From the NCBI GenBank assembly GCA_947259095.1, contig CAMYLA010000013.1:62001-126000 (forward strand): a stretch of DNA of 64,000 bases, read 5' to 3'. The notes under the pieces are model-generated. The model made no database searches. It was not told the origin of the DNA and saw nothing but the letters and a program-made list of their open reading frames with translations. Made by a program: the position numbers and the translations under genes. Positions 43,691 through 53,963 of this stretch are shown in pieces (the stretch's first letter is position 1; each line of letters begins with the position of its first letter). The stretch comes from an uncultured Acidimicrobiaceae bacterium (GTDB lineage: Bacteria > Actinomycetota > Acidimicrobiia > Acidimicrobiales > SZUA-35).

Positions 43691-43767
43691 GTTCCGGGCC
43701 GGACGGGCCGACGGGGCGGGCCATACCCAGCCCGTGGTCCGGAGGCGGCCGACACCGAACGAGGCGC

Positions 43768-44682
43768 TCAGCCGATCACCAACAGTTCGGTGGCGGCCAT
43801 GGCGGCCACGAAACCGAGGCCATGGGTCCTGGTCATGCGCTCGCCCAGGATCAGCCGGGCCAGGATGACCGTCGAGATCGGATACAGCGCCGACAGCACC
43901 GACACGACCGCCAGCTGACCGATGTTGGAGGCATAGAGGAAGGTGGCATTGGAGCCGGTGTCGAAGACACCGACCAGTGCGATCAGCCACAACGACCGGC
44001 GATCGGTTGGCACCACCGGGCGGCCCTGCCTGCGAGATGCGACGAACAGGATCGTGGCCACCACGGAGCCGGTGAAAATCCTGGCCCCGGCAACCGGCCA
44101 GGGAGCGCTGGCACCGTCGGTGGCATCCAGGAAGATGAACATCATCCCGAACCCGACCCCGGCCAACAACGATTCGATCACCACCGCCATGGTGACCGGG
44201 GCCGAACCGTCCCCAACCGCCATGGTGACCGTTGCCGAACCATCGCCGGCATGCTCGGTGACCGAGGCCGGACCATCGCCGGGGTTGATCGAGACCAACA
44301 ACACCGCCAGGAGACCGAGCCCGACCCCGAGCCAGCCGATGGCCGACAGCCGATCGCCGTCCATCGCACCCCAGGCGGTCGGCACCACGGCCGAGGTGAT
44401 GGCGGTGAGCGGGGCCACCACGCTCATCGGCCCGACCGCCAGCCGTCGATACAGCAACGCAACACCGATGACCCCGAACCCGCCGCCGATCACGCCGAGC
44501 AGCACATCACCGACATCGAACCGCTCGGCCAGGACCAGGGCGGCGATCGTGGCCCCGACCGCCCCGACCAGATGGGACCCGGCGACGACCTGCAGCACCC
44601 GGGCCCGCTTTGCGGCCAGACCGCCACAGAAGTCACCGACGCCGAAGACCACAGCCGTGACCAAGGAGAGGACGATCGCCAA
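43768..44682 (-). CDS. EamA/DMT-family transporter with a repeat insertion
   Basis: A 304-residue membrane protein with about ten helices in two halves, typical of drug/metabolite transporters (EamA). Each half has the usual pattern, such as VFGVGDFCGGLAAKRA and ALVGVFDTGSNATFLYAS. Between the two halves, residues about 133-165 form three copies of an 11-residue unit (GDGSATVTMAV-like) not part of the family fold. The start is unsure: the likely codon is TTG at 44682, without a clear ribosome binding site. Its substrate is unknown. It is the last minus-strand gene before the decayed DUF427 gene and follows the ABC operon by 94 bases. Confidence 0.87.
   Translation of the reverse strand: MAIVLSLVTAVVFGVGDFCGGLAAKRARVLQVVAGSHLVGAVGATIAALVLAERFDVGDVLLGVIGGGFGVIGVALLYRRLAVGPMSVVAPLTAITSAVVPTAWGAMDGDRLSAIGWLGVGLGLLAVLLVSINPGDGPASVTEHAGDGSATVTMAVGDGSAPVTMAVVIESLLAGVGFGMMFIFLDATDGASAPWPVAGARIFTGSVVATILFVASRRQGRPVVPTDRRSLWLIALVGVFDTGSNATFLYASNIGQLAVVSVLSALYPISTVILARLILGERMTRTHGLGFVAAMAATELLVIG
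44188..44286. repeat. Three 33-base repeats inside the EamA gene
   Basis: Units begin at 44188, 44221 and 44254. Each has the pattern CATGGTGACCG..GCCGAACC or a close variant. They code in frame for an 11-residue repeat in the central loop of the transporter. Confidence 0.85.
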
Positions 44683-44776
44683 GGTGACGTTCTATCGCCT
44701 GTGATCGAGAACCGCCCCCGCCCTGGTTGACCCGGGCCCGGGGCTGGCAACGGCTTCCCGCCGCAGCGCGGGCCGG

Positions 44777-45864
<1,088 letters not shown>

Positions 45865-45868
<4 letters not shown>

Positions 45869-47595
45869 TCCGTGGCCCCCTGACCGTTGGCCTCGCCGCC
45901 GACGGTGGCCCCTTGCCCGTCGAGGTTGCTCAGATCCGGGAAGTGGCAGGCCACATAGTGGTCGTCGTCGACCTTTCGTATCTCCGGTTCCTCCTGGGCA
46001 CACTTCTCCCTGGCGGCCGGACAGCGGGTCCGGAACCGGCACCCGCTCGGCGGGTTGATCGGCGACGGCAGGTCGGCGGCGATCTGGGTCACCCTGGCCT
46101 CGATCAGCGGATCGGGATGGGGAATGGCCGAGAGCAACAGCTTGGAGTAGTGGTGCGTCGGCGCGGCATACAACGAGTCGGGTTTTGCCACCTCGCAGAT
46201 CTTGCCGAGATACATGACCGCCACCCGGTCGCTGACGTTCTTGACCACCGCCAGATCGTGGGCGATGAACACCAGGGTCAGCCCGTAGCGCTGCTTCATG
46301 TCCTCCAGCAGGTTGAGGATCTGAGCCTGGACCGACACGTCGAGCGCCGAGACCGGTTCGTCGCAGATGATGACCTTGGGGTCCATGATCAGGGCCCTGG
46401 CGATCGACAATCGCTGGGCCTGCCCACCGGAGAACTCGAACGGCTTGCGGTCGAGAGCCTGGTCCGGGTTCATGCCGACCGTCTCCAACATCTCACGGAC
46501 CTTCGGCTCGGCCCGCTCCCGGAGCTCGTTGCGGCGGATCTGGAGCTGACGGCGCACCACCCGGTACAGCCCGTAGTTGATGGCAACCGTTGCCACCAGA
46601 ACCGCCAACTTGGGGATCCCGTCCAGACCGGTGATGAAGAAGATCTGGAGCCCCACCACCGCCACCAACGCCGCGGCGATCCCCGATGCCCCGGCTCTGG
46701 CCGGCTTGACCATGGCGGCCAGGAACCACGCCGCCAAGCCGACGGCGATGGCCATCATCACCGCCCGAAGGACCCAGGCCGGGAAACCGGCGAAGCTGTC
46801 CCAGGTCCGGTAGACCATGAACACCGACACCGCCACGGCGAACCCCGCCCCCGCCAGTCCCACCGCGTTCGACACCGTCCCCATCACCCTCGACACCACG
46901 CCGAACGGCACGATGATGGCCAGGGCACACCACACCAGCCCGAGGATGAACAGCGCGCCGCCGACGGCGACCAGTACCGCCAGGACCGGGAAGCCGATGA
47001 TCTGGGCCGGTACCTGGAGCCACCCGAGCTGGTCTTCGAACCGGCGTCCCTCGGCCGCCTCACTGACGATCCACAGCACCAGCGCCAGCAGGGCCACCGG
47101 CAGCACATAGCGCAGCGGTTTGATGGCGAGCCCTGCCACCCGCTGGAAGAACTTGCCGAACTTCTCGAACCAGATCGATGTCGGGGGCCGACCGGCATCC
47201 TCCTCCCACCAGATCATCAGCGGTTCGCCGATGATGTCGCGAACGGTCCGACGGGGGTTGAGGGCCGAGATGGGATCCTGGAAGATCATCTGCAGCACCG
47301 GCCGGGTCCGCCGCAGGGTCTCGTCGTCGAGGCCGGTCAGCTCGACCTGATCGAGCACCACCGATCCGGACGTCGGCTGGGGGACCTGCATGATCGCCTT
47401 GCCGGTGGTCGACTTGCCGCAACCGGACTCGCCGACCAGCCCCAGGGTCTCCCCCTGGATCAGGTCGATGGAGATGCCGCTGACCGCATGGACCACATCG
47501 CCCGAGGTGCCGACCGGGAACTCGACCACCAGGTCCTCGGCACGCAGCAGGGTGTCGCCGGAGTCTCTGAGGTGTGCCTTGCCGCTGCCGGCCAC
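45865..47595 (-). CDS. OppF-like ABC ATPase with an inserted multi-helix membrane domain (system B)
   Basis: A 576-residue protein that has all ATPase motifs of OppF: Walker A GESGCGKST (55-63), Q-loop FQDPISALNPRR with Q106, signature FSGGQ (388-392), Walker B with D412/E413, and the C-terminal cysteine cluster. Between residues about 128 and 362 lies a block with about six or seven hydrophobic helices (near 162-178, 194-213, 214-231, 243-262, 273-295, 303-321 and 329-346), flanked by basic segments. In the paralogue at 55953-56975 the EPL-to-FSGGQ gap is 35 residues; here it is 261, so 226 are extra. The insert sits in the alpha-helical subdomain that touches the permease. The GTG start overlaps the permease stop by one base and matches the paralogue start (AGSGKAHLR). 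It could anchor the ATPase to the membrane or make it respond to lipid or another membrane protein. Confidence 0.93.
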
Positions 47596-48518
47596 TACAA
47601 CACCGACTCCCTCGGCTCGTATCGTTCCTGGAGTTTGTCGCCGACGAAGTTCAACGCCAGCACCGTCAGGAACATGGCGGCGGCGGGAACGAGGCTGATG
47701 TGGGCCGAGGTGTCGAGATCGGTGCGGCCCTTGTTGATCATGTCTCCCCAGGTCGGCGTTGGGGGCCGGACCGAGAGCCCGAGAAAGGCGACCGCCCCCT
47801 CGACCACGATCAGGTTGGCCATGACGATCAGCGAGTAGCTGACAAGCGCCGGTGCGACGTTCGGCAGCACCTCCCGGAACATCACCCTGCCGTTGCGGGC
47901 CCCCATCGTCTTGGCCGCAAGGACGAACTCCCGCTCCGACCACACCAGGGTCGAGGCCCGGACCACCCTGGCGATCGGTGCGATCGACAGCAGCACGAAC
48001 ACCAGGATCAGGATGAAGACCCGCCGGGTGGCGTCGCTGTCGAGGAACAGGATCAGCGACAGGGCCAGGATCAACGGCGGGATGACCAGGGTGGCGTCGG
48101 TGAAACCGGTGATCATCGTGTCGACCCGACTGCGATAGTAGCCGGCGGCCATGCCGATCGTGCCACCGATCATCAGGGCCAGCATCGCTCCGATCGAGGC
48201 CACGATCAGGCTGACCTGGGCACCGTAGATGACCCGGGAGAAGATGTCGCGGCCGGCCCCGTCGGTGCCGAACCAGAACTCCGAGTTCGGCCCCACCCGA
48301 TTCTGGCCTGCGAAGGTCTGGGCAGGGTCCTTCAGCGGCAGGGCCTCGGCGAAGATGGCGGCCAGGGTGAGGGCGACCAGAAAGCCGACCGCCAGCCAGA
48401 ACACAAAACCGACGGCCTTCGCCCTGCGGACCCCGGCCCCGGCCGCCGGGGCCGCCGCCGGTGCAACGACGGCGGCCGGCGCAACGGTCGGCAACCCTGT
48501 TTCCTGATCAGCCACCAT
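47595..48518 (-). CDS. Oligopeptide ABC transporter permease, DppC/OppC-like (system B)
   Basis: A 307-residue permease. A disordered Ala/Pro-rich 32-residue start is followed by the first helix, an external region with FWFGTDGAGRDIFSRVIYGAQVSL (typical of DppC), five further helices, and the EAA loop ASTLVWSEREFVLAAKTMGA. Full length. It overlaps the DppB-like gene by 11 bases and the ATPase gene by one. It pairs with the extended DppB-like permease to form the channel of system B. Confidence 0.93.
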   Translation of the reverse strand: MVADQETGLPTVAPAAVVAPAAAPAAGAGVRRAKAVGFVFWLAVGFLVALTLAAIFAEALPLKDPAQTFAGQNRVGPNSEFWFGTDGAGRDIFSRVIYGAQVSLIVASIGAMLALMIGGTIGMAAGYYRSRVDTMITGFTDATLVIPPLILALSLILFLDSDATRRVFILILVFVLLSIAPIARVVRASTLVWSEREFVLAAKTMGARNGRVMFREVLPNVAPALVSYSLIVMANLIVVEGAVAFLGLSVRPPTPTWGDMINKGRTDLDTSAHISLVPAAAMFLTVLALNFVGDKLQERYEPRESVL

Positions 48519-49797
48519 CGCCTCCTAAGCCGCTCCCGCCGGTTCTCAGCCGGGGATCGAGAGCAAGGTACGAGAAGTCGACCATCACCAGGATCAGGAC
48601 GTACAGGGTGGCGATGACCATCGTCCCCCCCTGGACCGCGATGAAGTCTCGCTGGGTGATGGCGTTGAACATGTACCCGCCGATGCCGGGGAGCACGAAG
48701 ATGATCTCGGTGATCAGCGCCCCACCGATCAGTGCCCCCACCGTGAAGCCCATGACCGTGAGCAGGGTGAACATCGACGGGCGGAGGGCGTGGCGCCACA
48801 GGATGCGCCGGGTTCGCAGCCCCTTCGATCTGGCCAGGTCGATGAAGGGCTGACGAAGAGTCCCGATCATGTCGGCCCGCAACAGCCGCATGAACACCGC
48901 GGCCTGGCCGAGGGCGAGCGACACCGCAGGCAGGAGCATGTGCTTGAAGTGGTCCACCTTGCTCTCCCCGAACGGTACATAGCGGGAGCCGGGCAGGATC
49001 TTCAATCCGATGTCGACGCCGAACACGGTCACACCACCGATGGCCAGGAACAGGATCAGGGTGATGGCCAGGACGAACGGCGGGACGGCGAAGAACCCGA
49101 GCATCACCGTGTTGATGGTGCGATCGGCGCGCTGGCCGTTGCGGTAGGCGGCGTAGACGCCCAGTGGGAACGAGATCACGGTCGCCAGGATGAGGGCGTA
49201 GAGCATCAACTGCAGCGACGGCGTGATCGAACGGGAGATCCCGTCTGCGACATCCTCCCGGAGCAGGACCGACGTGCCGAGATCGCCGACCATGGCGTCG
49301 CCGAGCCAGTTGCCGTACCGGGCGAAGAACGGTTCGTCGAGACCCATCTCGGCATTGACCCTGGCCACCGCGTCTGGGGTGGCGGAAGGGCCGAGGATGT
49401 TGATGGCCGGGTCGCCGGGAAGTGACGCCATCAGTGAGAACACGACGAACGAAACCGCCAACATGATGGGGATCACCCCCAACACCCGACGCACCGCATA
49501 GGGCCCGTTGGTGAGGAACGCGGCGGTGGTCCCGACCAGGACCACCAGGGCGAAGGTCCAACTGATCGGCGGTCGTTCGACGAAGGCCCAGACGATGGTC
49601 GCACCGGTGCCGACAACGGCCAGCGCACCGGCTCCCTGCCTGGCTGCAATGGCCACCAGGGAGGAGGCGATGACCGTGAGCACCATGATGGCGAACGACC
49701 ACGCCGAACGCTGCGACGAGGCGGCTGACAACCCGATGGCCAGGACCGCGCCGGCGGACATGACCAACAGAGCCGGTTTGCCCATCGCTGTGCGCAC
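48508..49797 (-). CDS. Oligopeptide ABC permease, DppB-like, with extra N-terminal helices (system B)
   Basis: From the GTG start at 49797 this permease has about 429 residues against about 310-320 usual. The canonical part begins at RRVLGVIPIMLAVSFVVFSL followed by ASLPGDPA and has the EAA loop LLRADMIGTLRQPFIDLARSKGLR. Before it lie about 100 residues with four hydrophobic segments (starting ALLVMSAGAVLAIG, WSFAIMVLTVIA, ALAVVGTGATIV and WTFALVVLVGTT) that DppB/OppB proteins do not have. An AAGGAG lies 11 bases before the GTG; an ATG at 49857 would add 20 residues. The same operon has a membrane insertion in the ATPase, so the two extra domains may work together. Confidence 0.9.
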   Translation of the reverse strand: MRTAMGKPALLVMSAGAVLAIGLSAASSQRSAWSFAIMVLTVIASSLVAIAARQGAGALAVVGTGATIVWAFVERPPISWTFALVVLVGTTAAFLTNGPYAVRRVLGVIPIMLAVSFVVFSLMASLPGDPAINILGPSATPDAVARVNAEMGLDEPFFARYGNWLGDAMVGDLGTSVLLREDVADGISRSITPSLQLMLYALILATVISFPLGVYAAYRNGQRADRTINTVMLGFFAVPPFVLAITLILFLAIGGVTVFGVDIGLKILPGSRYVPFGESKVDHFKHMLLPAVSLALGQAAVFMRLLRADMIGTLRQPFIDLARSKGLRTRRILWRHALRPSMFTLLTVMGFTVGALIGGALITEIIFVLPGIGGYMFNAITQRDFIAVQGGTMVIATLYVLILVMVDFSYLALDPRLRTGGSGLGGDGG

Positions 49798-49986
49798 TGT
49801 CGGTTTCGCTCCTTCCGCTCGGGTTCGAGTCAGGGGATTGGCCGGCGACCCCACCATCTCCCCTTGGGGAGATCGAGGGTCGGCTGCACCCTCTGCGCAG
49901 TGACGCCGGTTCTTCTGCCTACGTTGGTTCCGGGTCCTCGTTGACCACTGCGTCGTGTCCTGGGCCTGGGTCCTGTGGCGGTGGGG

Positions 49987-51864
49987 CTACCCCTGGCAGT
50001 TGCCGTCGGTGCACCAGATCTGGGTCAGGTGGTGTTTGCCTGCGATCACCGGCTTGGTCAAGCCGTAGCCCGGAATCTCGAGGTCGGTGATGTTCTGGAC
50101 CCTCTGGTTGGCTACAACGCCCCACAGCGTCCAGACGGTCCAGAAATTCCAGACGTTCTCGCCGAACAGCCGGTTGACCGCTTCGGTGGCCTCCTGGCGG
50201 GCTGCGGGGTCGGGGTTCTGGCGGATCGTGGTGTAGGCGGCGTCCATGTCGGCATCCTGGAACCGGCCGAAGTTGAGAGCCAGCTCCGGAACGCTGGGAT
50301 CGATTGGGCTGGCCGTGGCCGAGTTCCACCAGTACCACTGCTCGGTGGGATCGACCCCGGCGTGGTTGCGCCAACCCTGCGCCTGGAACGTCCCGGCCAG
50401 GGCAAGGCCGATGTACTGACCCTGTTCGATCGGGGTGATGCTGACCTCGATCTCGTCGGCGAAGGCGTCCCGCCACATCGAGGCGATCAGCTCGTTGGTC
50501 TCGACGTTGAAGGCGTCATTGGTGGTGTTGAAGCTGAAGGCGATCGGCACCGTGCCGTGATCGGTCTTGCAGGTCTCCCACTCGGTGGCCGCCGCCTCGA
50601 GGTCGAAGCCGGGGTAGCCGGTGTCCTCGAGGTGGCCGATCGAGCCCGGCGGGAACGGGCCATTGGCCGGGCTGACGATGCCGGCATATCGCTCGTCGGC
50701 CACCCGTTGCTGGTCGATGGCGTGGGCCAGGGCACGGCGACAGCTCAACTGCAGCAGCGGACTGGACGAGTTCGCATCGCCGGGGTCCATGGCCAGGCCG
50801 TCGAGCCCACGGACGAAGGCCAGCGTCGGGTTCTCGCCGGCGCCGACGTTCAACAGGATGTAGTTCGTCTCGCCGAAGTCGTTGGCCTGGAGCAACACGA
50901 ACTCGCCGTCGCTCTCGTACTTGGCGATCTCATCGGCGTTGGCGGTGTGGATGATGTCGAACTGCCCCGACTTGAGGCCGTTGGACCGTCCCTGGATGTC
51001 GACCGCCACCACCAACTCGACCTCGTCGAGGTATGGCAGCCCCTCACCGGTGGCATTCGGTCCGTCGCCCCGCCAGTAGTCCTCGTTGCGTTCGGCCATG
51101 AAGCTGTTGCCGTTGCCGGGGGTGTAGGACACGAACTTGAACGGGCCGAGCCCCACCGGCTCGGACGGGTTGCCCGTGGCCGCCGCTGCCTCCTCCTCGG
51201 TGAGGAGAGGGTTGTTGGACAGTGTTTGCATCCAGGTCGGCGAGAGCATCATGCCGCAGACCTCGGTCCGCAACGCCTTCGGCCCGAGCGCCTCAGGAGC
51301 GCTGTAGCTCAGGGTGACCGTCTGACCGTCGGCGGTGACCTCGTCGAGTCCGAGGAACGCCGGCCCGGTCAGTGGGCTGAACCGGCAGGCGTCGATGTTG
51401 TACTTGACGGCCGCACCGTCGAACGGGGTGCCGTCGTGGAAGGTGATGCCCTCCCGGATGGTCATCGTCCACTCGGTGAAGTCCTCGTTCGGTTCGACGG
51501 TCTCCACCAGGTAGGGCTGGATCTCGCCGTTCTCGTCTGTGATGAACAGACCGTCGGTGATGGTCCGCAGGATCATCCGGCAGGAGATGGCGCAGGAGGT
51601 TGCGTAGTGGGTCCAGGGGTTGGCGGAGTCGGCCTCGATGCCGTAGATCAGCCGACCGCCTCGAACCGGCCCTTCGGCGGTGTCCCGCCCGTCACCGCCT
51701 TCGGCGTCGCCTTCGTCGCGGTCCTGGGTTTCGACCTGCTGATCCCCGTCCTCGGAACCGGTGGTGACGTCACTGCTCTCGTCGTCGCCATCGCTCCCGC
51801 AAGCGGCGGCGATCAGCGACAATGCCAGCGCAATGGCCAGCAACCTTGCAATGCGAGACGACAT
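49987..51864 (-). CDS. Oligopeptide/dipeptide-type substrate-binding lipoprotein (system B)
   Basis: A 625-residue SBP_bac_5-type binding protein. A short signal peptide with lipobox LIAAAC is followed by an acidic linker (about 22-60) and then GGRLIYGIEADSANPWTHYATSC. Other features are WTMTIREGITFHDGTPFDGAAVKYN and GPFKFVSYTPGNGNSFMAERNEDYW. A pair of cysteines in the early mature part (ATSCAISCRM) could form a disulfide. ATG 51864 is preferred because GGGGGAGAGG is just upstream; codons further up are possible but would lengthen the signal. The ligand could be peptides or nickel, sugars or other solutes, which this fold also binds. It is the first gene of system B. Confidence 0.93.
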   Translation of the reverse strand: MSSRIARLLAIALALSLIAAACGSDGDDESSDVTTGSEDGDQQVETQDRDEGDAEGGDGRDTAEGPVRGGRLIYGIEADSANPWTHYATSCAISCRMILRTITDGLFITDENGEIQPYLVETVEPNEDFTEWTMTIREGITFHDGTPFDGAAVKYNIDACRFSPLTGPAFLGLDEVTADGQTVTLSYSAPEALGPKALRTEVCGMMLSPTWMQTLSNNPLLTEEEAAAATGNPSEPVGLGPFKFVSYTPGNGNSFMAERNEDYWRGDGPNATGEGLPYLDEVELVVAVDIQGRSNGLKSGQFDIIHTANADEIAKYESDGEFVLLQANDFGETNYILLNVGAGENPTLAFVRGLDGLAMDPGDANSSSPLLQLSCRRALAHAIDQQRVADERYAGIVSPANGPFPPGSIGHLEDTGYPGFDLEAAATEWETCKTDHGTVPIAFSFNTTNDAFNVETNELIASMWRDAFADEIEVSITPIEQGQYIGLALAGTFQAQGWRNHAGVDPTEQWYWWNSATASPIDPSVPELALNFGRFQDADMDAAYTTIRQNPDPAARQEATEAVNRLFGENVWNFWTVWTLWGVVANQRVQNITDLEIPGYGLTKPVIAGKHHLTQIWCTDGNCQG

Positions 51865-51904
51865 GCCTCTCCCCCTGTTGGTGCGTTGACGAGCCATCGT
51901 TACA

Positions 51905-51940
51905 AACAACCCCGTGTGACGCAAGTTACACCGGGTTGTT
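51905..51940 (-). terminator. Strong hairpin between the two oligopeptide operons
   Basis: AACAACCCCGTGT (51905-51917) pairs with ACACCGGGTTGTT (51928-51940) with one mismatch across a 10-base loop. On the minus strand it follows the DppC stop of system A by 24 bases and the second arm runs into GTTTGT, so it can act as a terminator or attenuator before the system B binding-protein gene. Confidence 0.65.
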
Positions 51941-51964
51941 GGTGACGGGCCGAGCGCCAGGAAT

Positions 51965-52951
51965 CTACAGGGCCGAGCTGCGGTACGCCGCCCGCTTCTG
52001 GAACCAATCGCCGACCTGGTTCAGCGACAGCACGGTGAACACCAGCGCCAGCGCCGGCGCCACCACCTGCAACAGGTTGATGTCGATGTCGCGCCGGGCC
52101 TGGTTGATCATGTTGCCCCATGTCGAGGTTGGCAATTGCACGCTGAGGCCGAGGAAGCTCAGCGAGCCCTCGACCACGATCACGAACGCCGCCGCCACCA
52201 TGGCGTATGACAGCACCGTCGGCGCCACATTGGGGACGATCTCCCGCCGGAGAATGGTGGCCGGCTTGGTGCCGATGGCGCGAGCCGCCAACACGAACTC
52301 CCGGTTGCTGATGGCCAGGCTGATCGCTCGGGACACCCTGGTGTAGGCCGGGATCGACAGGAAGCCGATCACCATGCTGATGACGAACAGATCCCGGACC
52401 TTGAAGATCGAGACCATGGCCAGCAGCAGGATGAGGGCGGGGAAGGCGAGGATGACGTCGATGATCGACATGATCACCGTCTCGGTCCGACCCCGGACAT
52501 AGCCGACCAGGGAACCGAGGAAGCCGCCGACGATCACACCGAAACCGGCGGCCACGGTGGCGACGATGAGGCTGACCCAGCCGCCGTGGACGATACGGGC
52601 GAAGGTGTCGCGGGCGATGGCATCGGTGCCGAGCCAGTGCTGGGCCGATGGACCCTCGATCGGTTCGCCGGTTCCGAACTCGCCGGTGTCGGGATTGAAG
52701 TTGTTGGTCTGGAAGTTCGGGTCCTGCAATGGCAGTGCACCGTCGAACACCACGACGTCGATCTTGGCGTAGATGGCGCCACCGAAAACGAGGATCAACC
52801 AGATACTGGACAGCTTGACCAGGATCGGCATGTCCCGGAAGACCTCGCGAGGCGAGGCCCGCTTCGGCTTCCCACCGCCGGGCGAGCCCGGAACGATGTT
52901 GCCGGCGAAGATCTCCTCCGTCGGGGTCACCGGCGTCATCGCATCCGCCAT
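51965..52951 (-). CDS. Oligopeptide ABC transporter permease, DppC/OppC-like (system A)
   Basis: A 328-residue permease of the DppC type. After about 35 disordered residues comes the first helix, an external segment with AQHWLGTDAIARDTFARIVHGGWVSL, then five helices and the EAA loop AISLAISNREFVLAARAIGTK. Length is normal. It lies four bases after the DppB-like gene. Its partner and ATPases are of conventional size, so system A gives a reference for the unusual system B. Confidence 0.94.
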   Translation of the reverse strand: MADAMTPVTPTEEIFAGNIVPGSPGGGKPKRASPREVFRDMPILVKLSSIWLILVFGGAIYAKIDVVVFDGALPLQDPNFQTNNFNPDTGEFGTGEPIEGPSAQHWLGTDAIARDTFARIVHGGWVSLIVATVAAGFGVIVGGFLGSLVGYVRGRTETVIMSIIDVILAFPALILLLAMVSIFKVRDLFVISMVIGFLSIPAYTRVSRAISLAISNREFVLAARAIGTKPATILRREIVPNVAPTVLSYAMVAAAFVIVVEGSLSFLGLSVQLPTSTWGNMINQARRDIDINLLQVVAPALALVFTVLSLNQVGDWFQKRAAYRSSAL

Positions 52952-52955
52952 GGGT

Positions 52956-53912
52956 TCAGCTCCTTCGAATCCGTGGATCGAGCACCGTGTAGAACAGATC
53001 GACCACGGTGTTGATGATCACGTATGCCACCGCCACGAACACCGTGATGCCCTGGATGACCAGGATGTCACGCTGGTTGATGGCATTGATCAGCCGGAAG
53101 CCGAGGCCGGGGATGGCGAAGAGTGTCTCGATGACGACGGTGCCGCCCAGCAGTGCGCCGAAGTTGATGCCGACGATGGTTGCCAGGCTCAGCGAGCTGG
53201 GACGCAGTGCATGGCGGAGCAGGATGTAGCGGTCGGACAGGCCCTTGGCTCTGGCCGAGAGAATGAAGTTCTCCTGCAGCGTGGCGATCATGTCGGATCG
53301 GATGAGCCGGGAGAAGATCGCCATCTGGGTCAGGGCCAGGGCGGTGGCGGGCAGGATTGCGGTCTTGAGGTTCTCCACCAGGCCCTTGTCGCTGATCCGG
53401 TTCCAGTTCGATGCCGGTAACCATTTCAGTTGGACCGCGAACAACCAGATCAACATGATCCCGGTGATGAAGTTCGGCACCGAGAGCGCAACCTGCACCC
53501 CCGCCGAGGTGGTCTGATCCTGCCACTTACCCTGGCGGTAGGCACCGATCACCCCGATGGGGATGGCCAGTATCACCGCGATGAGGATCGCCATGAACGC
53601 CAGCTGGGCGGTGACCGGCAGGCGATCTTTGATGGTCTGGGAAACCGACTGGCCGCTGTTGATGTAGGACTCGCCGAGATCACCCTGAAGGGCGCTGCCG
53701 AGCCATTTCACGTAGCGGACCGGGAGCGGTTCGTCGAGCCCCAGATCGGCCCGGACCTCTTCGAGCAGCGCCTCGTTCTGGATGCCCTCCTGGCCCAGCA
53801 CTGCGGCGGCCGGATCGCCGGGGAGGAGCGAGGTCATGAGAAATGACAGCAGCGTCACTGCGAACAGTGTTGCCACCAGCCGCAACAGCCTTGTTGCAAC
53901 GATTCTTCCCAT
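52956..53912 (-). CDS. Oligopeptide ABC transporter permease, DppB/OppB-like (system A)
   Basis: A 318-residue permease that starts directly with the canonical first helix (RLLRLVATLFAVTLLSFLM, then TSLLPGDPA) and has the usual QEGIQNEALLEEVRADLGLDEPLPVRYVKWL region and the EAA loop LIRSDMIATLQENFILSARAKGL. It has no N-terminal extension, in contrast to the system B paralogue. It lies 51 bases after the binding-protein gene. Confidence 0.94.
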   Translation of the reverse strand: MGRIVATRLLRLVATLFAVTLLSFLMTSLLPGDPAAAVLGQEGIQNEALLEEVRADLGLDEPLPVRYVKWLGSALQGDLGESYINSGQSVSQTIKDRLPVTAQLAFMAILIAVILAIPIGVIGAYRQGKWQDQTTSAGVQVALSVPNFITGIMLIWLFAVQLKWLPASNWNRISDKGLVENLKTAILPATALALTQMAIFSRLIRSDMIATLQENFILSARAKGLSDRYILLRHALRPSSLSLATIVGINFGALLGGTVVIETLFAIPGLGFRLINAINQRDILVIQGITVFVAVAYVIINTVVDLFYTVLDPRIRRS

Positions 53913-53963
53913 GAGCGCTCGCTCCCCCTTTACCGACGAACCTTCAGAGTAACCGGCCCGGCC

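Noticed and set aside
43403-43918. An intact plus-strand gene across the DUF427 remnant
   Set aside because: Only its central third matches DUF427. The start of the domain lies in another frame, and the later part runs antisense into the EamA gene.
49815-49850. Possible tRNA, because of a GGGTTCGAGTC motif like a T-loop
   Set aside because: No acceptor, D or anticodon stem can be drawn around it, and it lies at the start region of the DppB-like gene.
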